DNA of 11,926 nt from Phlegmacium glaucopus (lineage: Eukaryota > Basidiomycota > Agaricomycetes > Agaricales > Cortinariaceae), in the NCBI GenBank assembly GCA_015039465.1, contig MU130133.1:152314-164239 (forward strand), read 5' to 3'. Below, piece after piece: positions 8,948 through 11,926 of this stretch. Position 1 is the stretch's first letter, and every line of letters starts with the position of its first letter. The position numbers and the translations under genes are program-made. Below the pieces are notes generated by a model. That model was given only the letters and a program-made list of their open reading frames with translations. It had not been told where the DNA came from and searched no databases.

Positions 8948-9848
8948 GCTCAAGTGCTCAATGTGATACCGATCCAAGTTCCTGTCGTCACGATTTAGGT
9001 CACGAGCAGGCCGTGACATCAATTACGAGTCTTACATTACATCACCAAAACATCACGATGTTTGTATCTGGATACATACATAAACATAGTAATAAAATAC
9101 CTGTAAACTTCGAAATTCGTGTAAATAGATACATGTGAATGCTTCCAACTAAAAATATACAATCCACGACAATAAATGTGAACTCTACAACTCCAGCAAC
9201 AATTTACAAGGGGCTGCATGGATTGCCAAGCATGCAAGAGCATGTAAGAATTACCGAATATGTAAAATTTTAGTCACAAGTATTGGAATGTGGACAATAC
9301 AAGAGCACATATTGGACTGCCAGAAAGGTTGACTATGTAAAATTTTAGTCACAAGTATTAGATTGTAGAAAATACAAGGGTATAGATTTATCTGCAGACT
9401 ATATAAAATCCTCATGCTATGTAAACTCCCACATGTCCTTTTCTCAATGTAAACCCTACATTGCCGTATATACTTTCACCACAATAAGTCACCTTATATA
9501 GTCATACAAACCCATATCAGGTCTTGATCCCTTACAATCCAAAGCACCAATGTCAGACAATACAAATAATATAATTCCTATTTAGGTACACATGATGTAG
9601 ACGACAAGGGAGAAGGACTTGAGTAAAGCGGTCAGTATGGTCCGAGGCAACGTAAAACATTTCCAGCAATGAGGGAGTCCGACAGCAGGAGGCGGCAAGT
9701 GTGAAGCCACTGCCAACCATCTAATTAAAATACTACAAAGCGACAGGTCAAGAAATGAGCAATGAGCAACATAACTAGTATTTAAAATGCAATTAATAAA
9801 GTAAAATAAATAAGATGATGATACATACATGGAGATTTAACGAGTCCT
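8948..9848. other. Intergenic AT-rich region, FAS1 promoter side and 3' flank of next gene
   Basis: This gap contains the upstream region of the FAS1 gene and the 3' flank of the gene that ends at 9849. It is AT-rich, with many TACATA/TGTAAA words between 9060 and 9500 and a tandem duplication described separately. The open frames at 8902-9138, 9037-9243 and 9582-9830 have no splice or motif support. I see no gene. Confidence 0.45.
9256..9380. repeat. Tandem duplication with ~75-bp period
   Basis: A 26-nt sequence at 9259-9284 recurs exactly at 9334-9359, an offset of 75 nt. Similarity continues with mismatches for about 20 nt after each copy (9285-9305 against 9360-9380). A weaker echo (TATATAAAATC, then CTATGTAAACTC) follows near 9399-9427. 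This looks like a short, diverging minisatellite rather than a transposon end. I see no inverted termini. Confidence 0.65.
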
Positions 9849-11797
9849 TCAATTCTTCTTAGCAGGACCAGCTCGCAGCTCAGTCGTCTTCCGCTTTTTC
9901 TCTGTAGCCTTCGTGGCCGTCATGGATGGTCTTTTGCTGGTAGGTTCAGGTGTCGCAGATGAAGGTGGGTGCAGCTGGGTAATTTGGCCTTCACGTGGGG
10001 AATCTGGAACGTCCGACAGACTGCTGTCGTCGTCGTCGTCGCCGACAATCTACAAATAGCTCAGATATCAGCGACGAAAATAAAATAAAAATAATACCTT
10101 GTGTCCCTCTTGAGTTGAGGGTAAAGGAGTCCCCACACGGTTGACTGGCGGTGAACCAATGGGAGTAGCTTGAGGCCGTAAAGGAGAGCCACGCGCTGAT
10201 TGGCTCCTGTCCTCAAAGGATGCCGTGGGTGTGTCCTTGACCATAGAGTGGTCCCCTTCCTCGGAGGGCGATGGTGAGGAGACCTGAGCCACACTGCGTG
10301 TGTTTTTGGCAGCACATTGGGCAGCACTCCTTGCGACAGGGTCCATAATACGTCCATCGATGCCAGTGAGGTTTCTTTTTTGTCTTTTCGAAGACCCAGC
10401 CACGGATTTAGGAAGACCTGGGATCTGTCTAAAAGAAGGGTAAATATCAAATATGAACCAGGGGAAGACTTACTCATTCCACCAGGCAAGAGTATCCTTC
10501 ACCCATGGGTCATCCGGGTCGGTCTCAAACATCCTCACTATATTTTGGTAGAATACTCCATGTTCAAAAGCACCGTCGTCGATGATCCAGCCTCTACCTC
10601 GCAATGCGATACGGGTCTGGAGATCAAAATTAGTATCAAACAAAGACTCAACTCCTCAACTCTGAGGTGTAAAACTCACAATGATGCATGTGTATGCTAT
10701 GGTGTGAGCGGTCACCTCCGTCATATTGTGCAAGCGCGACTTGCTCGGACGACCTTTCTTTGTGGCCCCTGGATCCAAGGCTGTTCTTGGACCTGTAAAG
10801 ATTTGGCGGAAAACCTACCAGAGAGTCAGTCATTAATTGAGGTACCCATTTTGAGATAAGACATACAATAGGCAACATGTACCCTCGAAAGAGGTTGACT
10901 CGATCATCGTCCTCATCGCCATTGGTACCAAGGGGGTAGAGGAAAGTCGGCCATTTGGATTCACTGATATCAACGAGCCCCATCTCGGCATCATGCATAG
11001 TCGTTCTAAAGACATTTATTATCACTTATTTCATATACACAAATGGATTACTCACTCGAAATCCCCTGGAGAGAAAGAGTCGATCATGACCAGAGGTACC
11101 AGCAGGATTGTGTATTCCGGATGGGACCATCCGTGTTCATCATTGTGATTTCTAGTTGGCAGTGGAAATTCATTTTTATCGTACCGGAGTATTGCCTTAG
11201 GGGTGGGTTGGAGGTAGTCCACGATGCAACTGTTGGTTTTTGCAATGTCATTGTTCCTGGCACCATTCGCGGAGTCTTGGAGCTGACAAGCGATATATCA
11301 GCCATGTTATTATATATAAAAGATCAACGCTTACCATTCGTATCAAATTCAGTAAAGCTCGTCGGTGACCGCAACAGGCAGCGAGCAGATCTTTGAACGT
11401 TGGAAGAAGCTTCATGATGTCAGTAAATATCCTTTTTTCCTCTTCCTTGTCGCTATATGCTATTTTAATAAAGGGAAAAATATAAAGACGCGCATATACT
11501 TACATTTCTGAAGACTGGGTCAAGTCTTCGTCTTCGGCATCCTCTTCCATTCCAGCAAAAAAAACCGAGGTGAGGTTAGCGTATGGGTTGATACCCAACG
11601 GTATCCACCGCGCTACAGTGAGGTACGGCTTCAAAGCTTCAGCCCTGCATGTAAGAACGGTGAGTATCTGCCCAATATAGAACTCATCAAAACACTAGGA
11701 CTTACTTGGGATTGTTGTTCTTCAGAGCCTTCATACATTCATTAATGTGCTCGTTGCCTGTCGACGATGGGGCAGTAGATTCAGTATCAGAGTCCAT
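9849..11797 (-). CDS. DUF6698-like uncharacterised protein with nuclear-type tail
   Basis: The gene encodes a 508-aa protein. The core resembles agaricomycete proteins that I associate with DUF6698, a name from memory; no function is known. Nine exons are 11797-11706, 11644-11504, 11452-11335, 11282-11056, 11005-10867, 10814-10680, 10616-10474, 10428-10098 and 10049-9849, in phase with introns of 45-63 nt. Key motifs are LQDSANGARNNDIAKTN (about 119-135), NLFRGYMLPIVFRQIFTGPR (about 230-249), TEVTAHTIAYTC around residue 275, FYQNIVRMFETDPDDPWVKD, and LAWWNE near 332. From about residue 340 the protein is low-complexity and Ser/Pro-rich. It carries basic clusters SKRQKR and KKRK (493-496), an Asp run (446-450) encoded by GTC repeats on the plus strand at about 10026-10040, and ends GPAKKN. 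The basic clusters suggest nuclear location, by inference. The large plus-strand open frames across it are antisense shadows. ATG at 11797 is the first in frame after a TATA-like box. Confidence 0.85.
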
Positions 11798-11926
11798 TGA
11801 TAAAGGGGGATGAAAGTAAGAATTCGATTGGGGGGAAAAGACGCGCTGTGCTTATAATCTGACAGATGAATTAAAACAGAGCCAAACAATCCCTGGTAGA
11901 AGTCCTGTCAACGCCTAATGAAAAAT
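11798..11926 (-). promoter_or_regulatory. Probable core promoter of the DUF6698-like gene
   Basis: On the minus strand a TATA-like TTATAAG (11857-11851) lies about 54-60 nt before the ATG at 11797. A pyrimidine-rich stretch (TTCTTACTTTCATCCCCC, about 11823-11806) follows and could hold the transcription start. This spacing is usual for fungal promoters. The call rests on sequence resemblance only. Confidence 0.4.

Noticed and set aside
10317..10859. 180-codon plus-strand open frame
   Set aside because: It is antisense to three in-phase exons and two introns of the DUF6698-like gene, which has splice signals and recognisable motifs. The plus frame has neither.
11043..11396. 117-codon plus-strand open frame
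   Set aside because: It lies antisense to exons 3 and 4 and introns of the same minus-strand gene and looks like a composition shadow.

Overview
The window looks like nuclear DNA of a mushroom-forming basidiomycete (Agaricomycetes). Nearly every gene I could reconstruct is cut by GT-AG introns of about 45-70 nt, with branch sites such as CTAAC/CTGAC and exons as short as 10-18 nt. Two of the three best-resolved genes resemble families I know mainly from Agaricomycetes: a seven-helix membrane protein with a DUF6534-type C-terminal half, and a nuclear-looking protein of the DUF6698 type. I had no tools. Family names come from motif memory, and exon joins were built by hand from splice signals plus reading-frame continuity.

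Layout, left to right. A partial unrecognised gene runs off the left edge (1-531, minus strand). An ~865-nt gap separates it from a divergent plus-strand gene (1396-2502). That gene has a 16-nt micro-exon, a TGA stop inside an otherwise continuous frame, and no in-frame ATG at the head of its open reading frame, so it is probably decaying. From about 2796 to 4602 the minus strand carries several exon-like open blocks with splice signals. I think this is a real or recently dead gene, but I cannot give a trustworthy full model. A small GC-rich inverted repeat beside a T tract (4821-4863) lies upstream of the 7TM gene.

The best-resolved region is 5240-11797. A plus-strand 7TM/DUF6534 gene (5240-7325) has 20 exons, all in phase, encoding 319 aa. 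It converges on a minus-strand secreted single-domain FAS1 (fasciclin) gene (8179-8947; 4 exons, 195 aa). A 9-exon minus-strand gene (9849-11797; 508 aa) follows, with a DUF6698-like core and a disordered, probably nuclear tail. The FAS1/DUF6698 spacer holds a ~75-bp tandem duplication.

Nothing suggests an operon, gene cluster or defence system. The genes look functionally unrelated. I found no rRNA, tRNA, CRISPR array or intact transposon. The most notable points are the extreme micro-exon structure of the 7TM gene, the apparent pseudogenisation of the 1396-2502 gene, and the unresolved minus-strand coding locus at 2796-4602.
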